Shown: piece by piece, positions 1 through 8,599 of the stretch
How positions within the stretch are numbered: position 1 is the stretch's first letter
How the letters are laid out: the number at the start of each line of letters is the position of its first letter
Source: an uncultured Candidatus Nemicrothrix sp.
GTDB lineage: Bacteria; Actinomycetota; Acidimicrobiia; Acidimicrobiales; Acidimicrobilacustridaceae
NCBI GenBank assembly: GCA_903867185.1
Contig: CAIPQK010000158.1
Coordinates: 1-35,015, forward strand
DNA: 35,015 nucleotides
Direction of reading: 5' to 3'
Notes under the pieces: generated by a model
What the model saw: only the letters and a program-made list of their open reading frames with translations
What the model was told of the DNA's origin: nothing
Databases searched by the model: none
Program-made: the position numbers and the translations under genes

Positions 1-308
1 ATGGCATCGTTATCGAGCGTGTCGACGGGCTCGACCGTGACGGCGTTCGCGATCTTGCCGTTGCCATTCGCGATCGTGCCGGCATTAAGGCTGTTGTGCT
101 CGGGACTGCACCAGAAGGTGGCGGCGTCACGATCGTTGCTGCAGTTGCAGCCGATTCTGGTCTCAATGCTTCAGAACTCATTGCCGATGCGGCGAAGAAA
201 GTGAAGGGCGGCGGCGGTAAGAGCGCCGACCTCGCAGTTGCCGGCGGCAAGGACCCTGAAGCACTCGACGAAGCCCTCGATCTTGTTCGGGCGGCGGTCC
301 GTTCCTAG
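1..308 (+). CDS. alaS: Alanyl-tRNA synthetase, C-terminal end (partial)
   Basis: This is the 3' end of a gene entering from the left; the reading frame begins at base 3 and ends at the TAG at 306-308, giving about 101 residues. The final segment has a glycine-rich run, then ADLAVAGGKDPEALDEAL, which matches the conserved C-terminal end of the AlaS DHHA1/C-Ala region (usual form GGGGGKPDxAQAGGKD). AlaS charges tRNA-Ala in the cytoplasm; the C-terminal part supports dimerisation and tRNA contact. The catalytic and editing domains lie outside the window. The stop codon overlaps the GTG start of ruvX by one base, and alaS-ruvX-mltG-aroE is a common actinobacterial order, which supports the call despite the short fragment. 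Confidence 0.9.
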   Translation, partial: GIVIERVDGLDRDGVRDLAVAIRDRAGIKAVVLGTAPEGGGVTIVAAVAADSGLNASELIADAAKKVKGGGGKSADLAVAGGKDPEALDEALDLVRAAVRS

Positions 309-730
309 TGCGAGCGCTTGGAATCGATCTTGGCGAGCGCCGAATCGGTGTCGCTCTGTCTTCAGGTTCGGTGGCCTCGCCAATAGAAACGGTGCAGCGC
401 TCGGCGAATCACGCCATCGATCACCGCACTCTGCTTGCTATCGCGGCGGAATGGGAGGTCGACACGCTTGTGGTCGGACTCCCGCTTTCCCTTGATGGGA
501 GTGAAGGTCCAGCGGCGGTTCTGGTGCGGTCGGAGATCGCTGAACTGGTTGCGGCGACATCGATCCCGGTGGTTCCCTACGATGAACGACTCACCACGGT
601 GACGGCCACCCGCCTGCTGCAGGAGGGTGCGGTGCCAGGACGTTCCCAGCGCCAGATGGTCGACCAGGTCGCTGCCGCGGTGATGCTGCAAGCGTGGCTT
701 GATGGCCTCGCCCACCAATCCGATTCCTGA
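308..730 (+). CDS. ruvX: RuvX/YqgF-family Holliday junction resolvase-like nuclease
   Basis: A 140-residue protein, the usual length for the family. It has an RNase H-like fold with GIDLGERRIGVALS at the N-terminus (acidic Asp7), GLPL at 57-60, DERLTT at 92-97 and a C-terminal VDQVAAAVMLQAWL with Asp119; these give the acidic active-site set. Members are implicated in processing the 5' end of pre-16S rRNA and were first proposed as Holliday junction resolvases; which role dominates here cannot be read from sequence. The GTG start overlaps the alaS stop by one base, so translation is probably coupled. Confidence 0.93.
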   Translation: MRALGIDLGERRIGVALSSGSVASPIETVQRSANHAIDHRTLLAIAAEWEVDTLVVGLPLSLDGSEGPAAVLVRSEIAELVAATSIPVVPYDERLTTVTATRLLQEGAVPGRSQRQMVDQVAAAVMLQAWLDGLAHQSDS

Positions 731-751
731 TCGAGAACCTCAGAGCGACAC

Positions 752-2008
752 GTGCCCGAACAACCAGATCCGTTCGAACTCTTTGGGCTTGAGGCCGCGC
801 CGCCACCTCCGCCGTTATTGCCGCCACCGCCCGCCCAATCGACGTCACCACGCTCGACTGAAGTCGATGCGGAACCGATGGATGACGCTTCGATGTCCGG
901 TGACGGTGATGGTGACGACGGCGATGCTGGCGACTACGTCTCAGTTCGCGGCGGTGGAGGCCGTGGCGGTCGATGGGCATTGCTGATTGGTGTGCCGCTC
1001 CTTGTTGTTGCACTGCTTATCGGTGCTGCGGGCTTTTGGGTGCAGGGCAAGATCAATCCTGGAAGTCCGGGCGAGGACGTCGCGTTCACGGTTCCCAAGG
1101 GTGCGACGACATCGCAAATTGCAACGGCATTGGCAGAAAAGAAAGTGATTTCGAGTGCATCGGTGTTCGAGTGGTACGTGAAATGGCAAGGTGGCGATCC
1201 CTTTCAAGCTGGTGATTACGAGGGTTTGCGCGTCAACAGTTCCATGGGTGATGTCGTTGACATACTGAAAGCTGGTCCAGCGCCACCGAAGACTGTCTTC
1301 TTTCTCGTTCGCGAAGGACTGTGGGTTTCGGAATTTAAGAAACTCGCGCTCGAGAAGTTTCCAACGATGGACCCCGCCGCGCTCGACGCCGCGCTCGCGA
1401 ACACGCACCCATCGCTTCAGCCAGCAGGTTCGGGGAATCTTGAAGGATTCCTGTATCCGGCGACCTATGAAATTGCGCAACAAGATGTTGGCAACGCCCA
1501 GAAACTTGTCGATCAGATGATGGTTTCGTTTGATCGCGTTTCTCAGAGTGAAGGGCTGCCGGGCGCGACGGCGAAACTAAAGGGAGTCGCGGGCACCAAA
1601 GCGATCTCGCCGTATGAAGCGTTGATTGTTGCGTCGCTCGTGGAATCGGAAGCAAAGATCGACGACGACCGCGCCAAGATCGCTCGTGTGATTTACAACC
1701 GACTTGCCCGGGGTGACAGTTTGGGTATCGATGCGTCAGTGCTTTACGCGATTCAAAAGCGCAAGACGACGCTTACTGATTCCGATCTCAAGACCGATTC
1801 GCCCTACAACACTCGCTTGAAAAAGGGCCTACCGCCGGCGCCGATCAATTCGCCGGGACAGAAATCAATAAACGCTGCGCTCAACCCGGCTCCAGGTGAT
1901 TGGCTGTTCTACGTGCTCACCAATAAAGACGGTCACCACTACTTCACGAATAACCAGACCGATTTCAACAAAGCTGTCGCTGACGCCAAGGCCCGAGGCG
2001 TTTTCTGA
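752..2008 (+). CDS. mltG: Endolytic peptidoglycan transglycosylase MltG
   Basis: A 418-residue inner-membrane lytic transglycosylase (YceG-like) that cleaves nascent glycan strands and is thought to terminate peptidoglycan polymerisation. The N-terminus (about 1-73) is a cytoplasmic low-complexity tail, first proline-rich (15-27) and then acidic (38-62). One membrane helix lies at about 75-97. The extracellular part holds a LysM-like segment and the catalytic domain with LEGFLYPATYE (230-240), ASLVESEA with the expected catalytic Glu298, VIYNRLARG and SPYNTRLKKGLPPAPI, then a typical NPxxxxxLFYV end. The GTG at 752 is the first start after the ruvX stop, 21 nt downstream. It ends with an ATGA overlap with aroE. 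Confidence 0.94.
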   Translation: MPEQPDPFELFGLEAAPPPPPLLPPPPAQSTSPRSTEVDAEPMDDASMSGDGDGDDGDAGDYVSVRGGGGRGGRWALLIGVPLLVVALLIGAAGFWVQGKINPGSPGEDVAFTVPKGATTSQIATALAEKKVISSASVFEWYVKWQGGDPFQAGDYEGLRVNSSMGDVVDILKAGPAPPKTVFFLVREGLWVSEFKKLALEKFPTMDPAALDAALANTHPSLQPAGSGNLEGFLYPATYEIAQQDVGNAQKLVDQMMVSFDRVSQSEGLPGATAKLKGVAGTKAISPYEALIVASLVESEAKIDDDRAKIARVIYNRLARGDSLGIDASVLYAIQKRKTTLTDSDLKTDSPYNTRLKKGLPPAPINSPGQKSINAALNPAPGDWLFYVLTNKDGHHYFTNNQTDFNKAVADAKARGVF

Positions 2009-2850
2009 TGAGTCCCACAGGGAAGACTCGTCTTGCTGCGGTAATTGGCGACCCGGTCCAACACTCGCTTTCTCCGACGTTGATGAATGCAGCGTTCGGA
2101 GCAACGGGGCTCGACTGGTCCTATGTGGCGTTGGAGGTTGCAGCAATGCAACTTCCCGATGCGTTGGCTGGCGTGCGCGCGCTCGGAATCGCGGGGCTTT
2201 CAGTGACCATGCCCCATAAAGAAAGCGCGGCCGCTTGCTGCGACCGCCTTTCTTCTACCGCTGAACGATTAGGCGCAGTGAACTGCATCGTGAACGACGG
2301 GGGAGTTCTGACCGGCCATAACACCGATGGCGACGGATTCATCCGATCGTTGCGTCAAGGTTTCGCCTTCGAACCAGCGCATAAACGGTGCGTGATTTTC
2401 GGCGCGGGTGGAGCGGCCCGATCGATCGTGCTTGCACTTGCCGATGCCGGGGCTGCAGAAATTGTTGTGGTGAATCGAACGCTTGGTCGCGCTGAGCGAA
2501 CGGCAGCGCTTGCGGGTGATCGGGGCGAAGTTGTGGCCCTCGATGGCGCCCACTCCGATCTTGTCGATGCCGACCTCATCGTAAATGCAACCTCGATTGG
2601 CATGGGAGAACCCGTCGCAAGCGATGTTCCGTTCGACGCGTCAGTGCTGCACGACGGCCAAGTACTCGTTGACATCGTTTACAAGCCCCTTGAAACGCCA
2701 CTGTTGGTGACAGCGCGCAGAAGTGGCGTTTCTGCTGCAAACGGGGTTGCGATGTTGGCTCATCAAGCAGCAGTGCAGTTTGAATTGTGGACCGGAGTCG
2801 ATGCCCCCATCGATGTGATGCTGGCCTCTGTGGCCGACCAACTCGGCTGA
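2008..2850 (+). CDS. aroE: Shikimate dehydrogenase
   Basis: A 280-residue NADP-dependent enzyme that reduces 3-dehydroshikimate to shikimate. The N-terminal substrate domain has VIGDPVQHSLSP (12-23), TMPHKE with the catalytic Lys71, and NTDGDGF with Asp107. The Rossmann domain has GAGGAA (132-137) followed by VVNRT and an Arg-rich stretch suited to NADP. The ATG at 2008 overlaps the mltG TGA (ATGA), a translational coupling signal. It is separated from the other shikimate genes by the prepilin peptidase and by a promoter for aroC. Confidence 0.95.
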   Translation: MSPTGKTRLAAVIGDPVQHSLSPTLMNAAFGATGLDWSYVALEVAAMQLPDALAGVRALGIAGLSVTMPHKESAAACCDRLSSTAERLGAVNCIVNDGGVLTGHNTDGDGFIRSLRQGFAFEPAHKRCVIFGAGGAARSIVLALADAGAAEIVVVNRTLGRAERTAALAGDRGEVVALDGAHSDLVDADLIVNATSIGMGEPVASDVPFDASVLHDGQVLVDIVYKPLETPLLVTARRSGVSAANGVAMLAHQAAVQFELWTGVDAPIDVMLASVADQLG

Positions 2851-2859
2851 GCTTCGACG

Positions 2860-3546
2860 ATGAACACGATCCGCCTTCTCGTGTGCGTCGTGTTGGCGGT
2901 TCCGTGCGGTGCATTGGTTTCCAACATCGCGGAAAAATTCGTCACTGAACGTCCGTTGTTCCAGCCTTCGGATGTCCCTCGCATTTCGGCACGGACGCTT
3001 GCTATCGGAATTACGGCGATGGTGGTTTTCGTGCTTTTGGGCTGGAGATTCACCGACGCTTCTTGGGCAGAACTGCTGGCCTATCTCGCAGGATTCGCCG
3101 CCGTGTTGTTGGCCAGCGTTATCGACCTCACTGAATATCGCCTTCCCGATGTTGTCGTCCTGCCGTCACTTGCAATTGGAGTGGTGCTCATCGCGAGTAT
3201 TTCCATCGTCGACAACTCCGCAGATCGAATGCGATACGCATTTCTTGCTGCGCTTCTGGCGTTCGGTGTCCTCCTGATCGTTCACCTGATCTCACCAAAC
3301 GGAATGGGCTTTGGTGACGTCAAGTTCGTGGCACTACTCGGCCTGATGGTGGGATGGCAGGCGAATTCATTCGGTGATGCGGTGATCATTGTTCTCTGGC
3401 TTTTTCTCATTGGATTTGCCTTCGGTACGGTCGGCGGAGTCGCACTCATGGTTCTTCGGGGTCGCAGTCAGGCCTTCCCGTTCGGTCCGTTCTTGGCGAT
3501 TGGGACCCTTGTCACGGTCCTTTTCAGCCGAGCGCTTGTGGGCTGA
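2860..3546 (+). CDS. Prepilin peptidase-like membrane aspartyl protease (A24 family)
   Basis: A 228-residue, highly hydrophobic protein with six or seven predicted membrane helices. The two catalytic aspartates of the A24 family are visible: Asp89 in VIDLTEYRLPD and Asp153 in NGMGFGDVKF; a C-terminal FPFGPFLAIGT also matches TadV/PilD-type enzymes. These proteases remove the leader of type IV pilin or Flp pilin precursors at the inner membrane. The N-terminal cysteine domain associated with N-methylation in PilD is absent: no CxxC pair is present and only about 80 residues precede Asp89. No pilus genes are in the window. The start is 9 nt after the aroE stop. Confidence 0.88.
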   Translation: MNTIRLLVCVVLAVPCGALVSNIAEKFVTERPLFQPSDVPRISARTLAIGITAMVVFVLLGWRFTDASWAELLAYLAGFAAVLLASVIDLTEYRLPDVVVLPSLAIGVVLIASISIVDNSADRMRYAFLAALLAFGVLLIVHLISPNGMGFGDVKFVALLGLMVGWQANSFGDAVIIVLWLFLIGFAFGTVGGVALMVLRGRSQAFPFGPFLAIGTLVTVLFSRALVG

Positions 3547-3593
3547 CTCAGGCCACTAGCGAAACTGGCTCCGAATGGGGTGGAGCAGGCCGG

Positions 3594-3599
3594 TAGATT
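3594..3599 (+). promoter_or_regulatory. -10 element TAGATT upstream of aroC (predicted leaderless start)
   Basis: The hexamer TAGATT ends 6 nt before the GTG of aroC, so transcription would be expected to start at or next to the GTG. No Shine-Dalgarno sequence lies just upstream and no clear -35 element is visible. The same arrangement recurs at five other genes in the window. Confidence 0.6.
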
Positions 3600-3605
3600 G
3601 GACCG

Positions 3606-4871
3606 GTGCTGCGTTATCTGACCGCCGGTGAATCCCATGGCAAGGCCCTCGTCGTTATTCTCGAAGGCCTTCCTGCTGGTTTGCCCATCACTGTCGACCA
3701 AATCGGAAACGAGCTGGCCCGCCGCCGACTTGGCTTCGGTCGTGGACCTCGAATGAAGTTCGAGGCCGACGAAGTCACCATCCTCGCTGGGGTCCGCCAC
3801 GGACTCACCCTCGGTTCCCCAGTTGCGATCGAAATTGGCAACAGCGAATGGGAAAAGAAGTGGACCGAGGAGATGTCTCCTCACCCAGGCCAAACCACTC
3901 AGAAACTCACGACACCTCGTCCCGGCCATGCCGACCTCACTGGCATGCAGAAATATGGCTTCGACGATGCTCGCAATGTGCTCGAACGAGCATCGGCTCG
4001 CGAGACCGCTGCGCGTGTTGCCGCTGGAGCCGTGGCGAAAGCGTTGTTGTCGCATATCGGAACCGAGGTCGGTTCTCATGTGATCGCGCTGGGTCCAATT
4101 CGAGCCTCGGTTGCCGCACGACCCGAGCCCGGGGGTTTCGCTCCCGTCGACGATTCTGAAGTCCGTTGCCTCGATGCTTCTGCCGAAGCCGAGATGATCG
4201 CCGCGATCAAGGCCGCTCAGAAGGCTGGCGACTCTCTCGGTGGCGTGGTCGAAGTCGTTGCCCACGGTGTTCCGATTGGGCTTGGTAGCCATGTGCACTG
4301 GGATCGTCGCCTCGACGGATTGTTGGCCCAAGGTCTGCTCTCAATTCAGGCTGTCAAAGGTGTCGAGATCGGCGACGGGTTCGATGTCGCTGCTCGCCCC
4401 GGGTCTGAAGCGCACGACCCCATTGTGTGGGACGAAGTTGCGTCGACCTACCGACGAACCAGTGCGAATGCCGGAGGCATCGAAGGCGGGATGTCGACCG
4501 GAGAAGTGCTTATCGCTCATGTGGCGATGAAACCGCTTGCGACCCTCAATCGCCCCGTCCTCGCCACCGTCGACACTGCAACAAAAGAAGCCGGCGTTTC
4601 ATTTCGCGAACGCACTGATGTCACTGCGGTTCCGGCCATGGGTGTCGTCGCTGAAGCCATGGCGGCTCTGGTCATTGCTAGCGAGGCGCTTCGCAAATTT
4701 GGTGGCGACTCGTTAGAAGAATTCGTTCGCAATCACGACACGTTCATCGCCCAGGTTCGCGAACAAACCTCTCGTATCGATACCTCGTCGGCGCTTGACC
4801 CCGATGCGAAACCGCTCAACTGGGACGCTGGACAGGCGTTCGCCGACGGCGCCGATGCGCCCAAGGCGTGA
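3606..4871 (+). CDS. aroC: Chorismate synthase
   Basis: A 421-residue FMN-dependent enzyme that converts EPSP to chorismate, the branch point for aromatic amino acids. Family signatures are TAGESHG with His11, RRLGFGRGPRMKFEADEV from about residue 40, ASARETAARVAAGAVA, and GGIEGGMSTGE near the C-terminal third. The GTG at 3606 is chosen because the conserved LRYLTAGESHG begins immediately after it. It is the first gene of the aroC-aroK-aroB-aroQ-pepQ-efp-nusB unit and is preceded by a -10 hexamer at leaderless spacing. Its stop overlaps the aroK start (GTGA). AroA and AroG are not in the window. Confidence 0.96.
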   Translation: MLRYLTAGESHGKALVVILEGLPAGLPITVDQIGNELARRRLGFGRGPRMKFEADEVTILAGVRHGLTLGSPVAIEIGNSEWEKKWTEEMSPHPGQTTQKLTTPRPGHADLTGMQKYGFDDARNVLERASARETAARVAAGAVAKALLSHIGTEVGSHVIALGPIRASVAARPEPGGFAPVDDSEVRCLDASAEAEMIAAIKAAQKAGDSLGGVVEVVAHGVPIGLGSHVHWDRRLDGLLAQGLLSIQAVKGVEIGDGFDVAARPGSEAHDPIVWDEVASTYRRTSANAGGIEGGMSTGEVLIAHVAMKPLATLNRPVLATVDTATKEAGVSFRERTDVTAVPAMGVVAEAMAALVIASEALRKFGGDSLEEFVRNHDTFIAQVREQTSRIDTSSALDPDAKPLNWDAGQAFADGADAPKA

Positions 4872-5404
4872 ACAGCACCGCATCCAGTTCGGCACACATT
4901 GTGCTGATCGGGATGATGGGGGTGGGTAAGTCAACTGTCGGCCGCCGAGTTGCTCGAGAACTGTCGCGTCCATTTGTGGATTCCGACGATGAAATCGTGG
5001 CGCGCACCGGCCGCGCTGTCACCGAAATCTTTGCCACCGAAGGCGAACCGGCGTTTCGCGTGATTGAAGCCGAGGTCATGGCCGACCTCCTTGGTTCACC
5101 CATCCCATCCGTGATTGCTGCCGCGGGCGGTTCGGTGCTCAGCGAATCGACCAGATCCGCGCTGCGTGATTCGGGCACAGTTGTGTGGATGCGTGCGCCC
5201 GTCGACGTTCTTGTGGGTCGCACCGCCCGAGGCACGCACCGTCCCGCACTTGCTAACGACCCCCGGGCAACATTGACGCAAATGGAATCTGATCGTGCGT
5301 CCCTCTACAGCGAAGTAGCCGACATCACCGTCGACTGCACCGCTCCGATTTCTGATGTGGTCAGCGCCATCGTCCGCTCGGTGAACGAGGTTGATGCGCA
5401 ATGA
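4868..5404 (+). CDS. aroK: Shikimate kinase
   Basis: A 178-residue nucleoside-monophosphate-kinase-fold enzyme that phosphorylates shikimate at the 3-OH using ATP. The Walker A loop is GMMGVGKST (15-23); DSDD (38-41) provides the substrate and magnesium aspartates; FxxEGExAFR ends at Arg64; AAAGGSV (84-90) is the shikimate-binding glycine segment; and RGTHRPAL with Arg125 is the lid. Length is normal. The GTG start overlaps the aroC stop and the end overlaps aroB (ATGA), so it is translated within one polycistronic unit. Confidence 0.96.
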   Translation: MNSTASSSAHIVLIGMMGVGKSTVGRRVARELSRPFVDSDDEIVARTGRAVTEIFATEGEPAFRVIEAEVMADLLGSPIPSVIAAAGGSVLSESTRSALRDSGTVVWMRAPVDVLVGRTARGTHRPALANDPRATLTQMESDRASLYSEVADITVDCTAPISDVVSAIVRSVNEVDAQ

Positions 5405-6417
5405 TCGTCGTCCCTGTTCAGCTCGCAGATCGTTCCTATGACGTTCTAGTTGGCGACGGCGTTCGCTCAGAACTCTCTCGTCTGATTCCGGAACGGGCCA
5501 AGCGTGTGGCGATAGTTACCCAAGAGGGTCTCGGAATTGATGTTGACCCAGGACGCGAACACAAGGTGTTCACGATGGGTGATGGCGAGCAGTCCAAGTC
5601 AATGTCGACCGTCGAGTCATTGTGTCGACAATTCGCGCAATGGGGTCTCACTCGGGCCGACTGCGTTGTTGCCGTTGGTGGGGGAATCGTCACCGATACC
5701 GCTGGCTATGCCGCTGCCTCCTATCACCGGGGCGTTCCTGTGGTGCATGTCTCCACCACGTTGGTCGGGCAGGTCGATGCAGCGATCGGCGGCAAGACCG
5801 GTGTGAATATCCCCGAGGGAAAGAATCTGGTTGGCGCTTATTGGCAGCCTTCTGGTGTTGTGTGCGACACGGGTCTGCTTACAACATTGTCGCCGCGTGA
5901 ATACCGCTGCGGTCTCGGTGAAATCGCCAAGTACCACTTTCTCGGTGGCGAAGGCCTCGATGCATTGCCAATCGACGAACAGGTAGCGGCTTGCGTTGCA
6001 ATCAAAGCAGCAGTTGTTGCCAGCGATGAACGCGAAGGCGGTGCTCGAGCCACGTTGAACTACGGGCACACGTTGGCTCATGCCATCGAAATTGCCGGCG
6101 ACCACGATCTTCGCCACGGCGAAGCAGTAGCGATCGGGCTGATCTTTGCTGCCGAACTCGCACATCGTTTGGACCGAATCGATGCAGCGCGTGTTGCTGA
6201 ACATCGTCGTGTCGTGGGTGCCTACGACCTGCCCATGACGCTTCCGTCTGGCCTGCAAAATGCTGAACTCGTGGCCCTCATGGGTCGAGATAAAAAAGCG
6301 CTCGATGGAATTACGTTCGTTCTCGACGGCCCCAATGGGGTTGAATCTGTCACCGGAGTCGAAATGTCACTTATCGAAGACTCAATCGATGCCGTTCGTT
6401 CCGAAGGAGACCGCTGA
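5401..6417 (+). CDS. aroB: 3-Dehydroquinate synthase
   Basis: A 338-residue NAD- and metal-dependent enzyme that cyclises DAHP to 3-dehydroquinate, the second shikimate step. The NAD-binding AVGGGIVTDTAGYAA (91-105) and HVSTTLVGQVDAAIGGKTGV are clear. The three metal ligands expected from the fungal enzyme fall at Glu174 (GLGEIAKY), His223 (NYGHTLAHAIE) and His239 (RHGEAVAIG), with the 16-residue spacing between the two histidines conserved. The ATG overlaps the aroK stop (ATGA) and the end overlaps aroQ (ATGA). Confidence 0.96.
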   Translation: MIVVPVQLADRSYDVLVGDGVRSELSRLIPERAKRVAIVTQEGLGIDVDPGREHKVFTMGDGEQSKSMSTVESLCRQFAQWGLTRADCVVAVGGGIVTDTAGYAAASYHRGVPVVHVSTTLVGQVDAAIGGKTGVNIPEGKNLVGAYWQPSGVVCDTGLLTTLSPREYRCGLGEIAKYHFLGGEGLDALPIDEQVAACVAIKAAVVASDEREGGARATLNYGHTLAHAIEIAGDHDLRHGEAVAIGLIFAAELAHRLDRIDAARVAEHRRVVGAYDLPMTLPSGLQNAELVALMGRDKKALDGITFVLDGPNGVESVTGVEMSLIEDSIDAVRSEGDR

Positions 6418-6860
6418 TGTCGAACGATCCCATTGTTCTTTTGCTTTCTGGTGTGAACCTCAATCTTCTCGGCGATCGTGAGCCCGAGATCTACGGCACC
6501 TCGACCCTCGCTGATCACGTAGCTACGGCAACGGCAGCAGCGGAAGGCCACGGACTCGTCATTGAACATTTGCAGTCGAATGCTGAGTCAGAACTTGTCG
6601 ACGCCATTCATGGGGCGCGTCGTCGATGCGCGGCAATCATCTTCAATCCTGGGGCATTTACGCATTACGCCTGGTCGCTGCACGATGCGCTCGCAGCGTT
6701 CGATGGCCCAGTCATTGAGTTGCACCTTTCAAACCCAGCGGCTCGCGAGGAATGGCGAAAGACATCAGTCGTTGCTCCAGTGGCCACGGGGACCATCGCC
6801 GGATTCGGTGGCGACGGATACCGCCTTGCCGTCGATGCAGTAGCAACACTTCTGAAGTGA
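6417..6860 (+). CDS. aroQ: 3-Dehydroquinate dehydratase, type II
   Basis: A 147-residue enzyme of the dodecameric type II class that dehydrates 3-dehydroquinate to 3-dehydroshikimate. The N-terminal motif reads LSGVNLNLLGDREPEIYG, with catalytic Arg21 and Tyr26 kept. The family normally has NGPNLN at this place; here Asn and Pro are replaced by Ser11 and Val13. Asn77 (FNPGAFTH), His103 (ELHLSN) and Arg110 complete the expected active site. The enzyme is probably active. The ATG overlaps the aroB stop, and the stop overlaps the GTG of the peptidase gene. Confidence 0.94.
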   Translation: MSNDPIVLLLSGVNLNLLGDREPEIYGTSTLADHVATATAAAEGHGLVIEHLQSNAESELVDAIHGARRRCAAIIFNPGAFTHYAWSLHDALAAFDGPVIELHLSNPAAREEWRKTSVVAPVATGTIAGFGGDGYRLAVDAVATLLK

Positions 6861-8002
6861 ACGCCGTGACTGCCGCATCTGCAGTGGTTTCGATTGCTGA
6901 TCGCTTTGCCGAACTGCCTCCGTTGGTTGTGGCCGATCGCGTCGATCGGTTGCGTGCAGCCATGGTCGACGCCGAACTCGACGCGTTACTGGTCAGTGCC
7001 AGAAGCAACATCCGCTATCTGACGGGGTTCACTGGCAGCGCCGGCATTGTCGTCGTAACTGTCGATGACATGGTGCTCGTGACCGATGGTCGCTATACCG
7101 AACAGGCCGCCGATCAGCTTTCGGCCTCGAGTTCGCCATCACGTCTCGAGATCACCTCCATCGCGCAACGTGAAGTCGTTGCGTCGATTACGGGCACTGC
7201 ATCTCGGGTCGGCCTCGAAGCCGACCACATCACATGGTCGGCTCAGCGTCGCTATGCCGACGACTGGTTCAGCGCTCAACAAATCGTGGCCACCACCGGG
7301 CTCACAGAAACACTTCGTCGTTTCAAAGACACCGCCGAACTGGCGCGAATGGAACTAGCTGCTGCGATCGCCGACGCTGCACTTGCTGAGCGTCGATCCT
7401 CCTTACTCGATGGCCTCACCGAATCCGAGTTCGCTCTTGCTCTTGATTCGGCCATGCGCCAACTCGGAGCTTCGGGCACAAGTTTTGAAACCATCGTTGC
7501 GTCCGGTCCGAACGGGGCCAAGCCCCATGCGCGTCCCACCGATCGTCGCATCCAAGACGGCGACCTTGTCGTGATCGACTTTGGGTGCATTGTCGATGGC
7601 TATTGCTCTGACATGACCAGAACTGTGGCCATCGGCGAGGTCGATGCCACCTGTTTGCGGATGCTTGAGGTTGTTACGGCTTCGAATGAAGCAGGTGTCG
7701 CAGCCGTAGGTCCAGGCGTGCCTACATCGGAGATTGATGCGGCCGCTCGTTCCGTCATCGCAGATGCCGGTTGGCTCGATTCCTTTACTCATGGGACTGG
7801 TCACGGGGTTGGTTTGGACATCCACGAAGCCCCGAGAGTGGCCGCAACCAGCACTGATACGCTCTCGCCCGGCGACGTCGTCACCGTCGAACCGGGTGTT
7901 TACCTCCCGGCGTGCGGCGGGGTCCGAATGGAAGACAGCGTCGTCGTCACCCCCGATGGGTGTCGACCCCTCACTCACACAACGAAGTCACCGAAGCCCT
8001 GA
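6857..8002 (+). CDS. pepQ: Xaa-Pro aminopeptidase/dipeptidase, M24B family
   Basis: A 381-residue metallopeptidase that cleaves Xaa-Pro bonds. The N-terminal creatinase-like domain contains [14 protein letters not shown]. The pita-bread domain has the full metal set: Asp241 and Asp252 ([13 protein letters not shown]), His316 ([12 protein letters not shown]), Glu345 (VEPGVY) and Glu359 (RMEDS). The frame is open further upstream, but the GTG at 6857 is preferred because it overlaps the aroQ stop (GTGA) like the other junctions of the operon; GTG 6866 is an alternative three codons on. Position just before efp is common in actinobacteria. PepP and PepQ cannot be separated from sequence alone. 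Confidence 0.9.
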   Translation: MNAVTAASAVVSIADRFAELPPLVVADRVDRLRAAMVDAELDALLVSARSNIRYLTGFTGSAGIVVVTVDDMVLVTDGRYTEQAADQLSASSSPSRLEITSIAQREVVASITGTASRVGLEADHITWSAQRRYADDWFSAQQIVATTGLTETLRRFKDTAELARMELAAAIADAALAERRSSLLDGLTESEFALALDSAMRQLGASGTSFETIVASGPNGAKPHARPTDRRIQDGDLVVIDFGCIVDGYCSDMTRTVAIGEVDATCLRMLEVVTASNEAGVAAVGPGVPTSEIDAAARSVIADAGWLDSFTHGTGHGVGLDIHEAPRVAATSTDTLSPGDVVTVEPGVYLPACGGVRMEDSVVVTPDGCRPLTHTTKSPKP

Positions 8003-8035
8003 CCTGCGTCACGGTTCCGGATCAGGAAGGCCCCG

Positions 8036-8599
8036 ATGCCCACGATCACCACGAACGACATCAAGAACGGTATGGCCCTCGATATCGAAGGCGTGCTGTT
8101 CGAAATCGTTGAGTTCCAACATGTGAAGCCGGGCAAGGGTGGGGCGTTTGTTCGCACAACCCTCAAGAACGCTCGCAATGGTGCCGTCGTTGAACGCACC
8201 TTCCGCGCCGGCGAAAAAGTCGAGCGAGCCATGATCGACAAGCGAGAGATGCAGTTCCTCTACCGCTCAGGCGATGACTATGTCTTCATGGACAACACGA
8301 CCTTTGATCAGCTCAATGTTGGCCCATCCTCACTTGGCGATGCGTCGAACTATCTGGTCGAAAATGGCGAGGCAGTTCTCAAAATGTACGGCGACGAGAT
8401 TGTGGGCATCGAATTGCCAGCCGCGGTCGAGTTGAGCATCGCCGAAACCGAGCCCGGCATTCAGGGCGACCGTGTTTCTGGTGCCCGCAAACCCGCCACT
8501 CTTGAAACCGGGCTTGTTATCCAAGTCCCTCTTTTCGTTGACCCAAATGATCGCGTCAAGGTCGACACCCGCACCGGCGAATATCTGACCCGGGCGTGA
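8036..8599 (+). CDS. efp: Translation elongation factor P
   Basis: A 187-residue, three-domain protein that rescues ribosomes stalled on proline stretches. The tip of domain I reads VKPGKGGAFVRT with Lys34 at the position modified in E. coli; the final domain contains ETGLVIQVPLFV and ends in GEYLTRA, the expected C-terminus. No EpmA/EpmB- or EarP-like modification gene is in the window. A strong Shine-Dalgarno AGGAAGG (about 8023-8029) lies upstream of the ATG at 8036. The stop overlaps the nusB GTG. Pairing with a proline peptidase and NusB is typical for this operon. Confidence 0.96.
   Translation: MPTITTNDIKNGMALDIEGVLFEIVEFQHVKPGKGGAFVRTTLKNARNGAVVERTFRAGEKVERAMIDKREMQFLYRSGDDYVFMDNTTFDQLNVGPSSLGDASNYLVENGEAVLKMYGDEIVGIELPAAVELSIAETEPGIQGDRVSGARKPATLETGLVIQVPLFVDPNDRVKVDTRTGEYLTRA

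Noticed and set aside
3468-4331. A 287-residue minus-strand open frame over the end of the prepilin peptidase and aroC
   Set aside because: It is antisense to two well-supported genes and has no family motif; it is a shadow frame.
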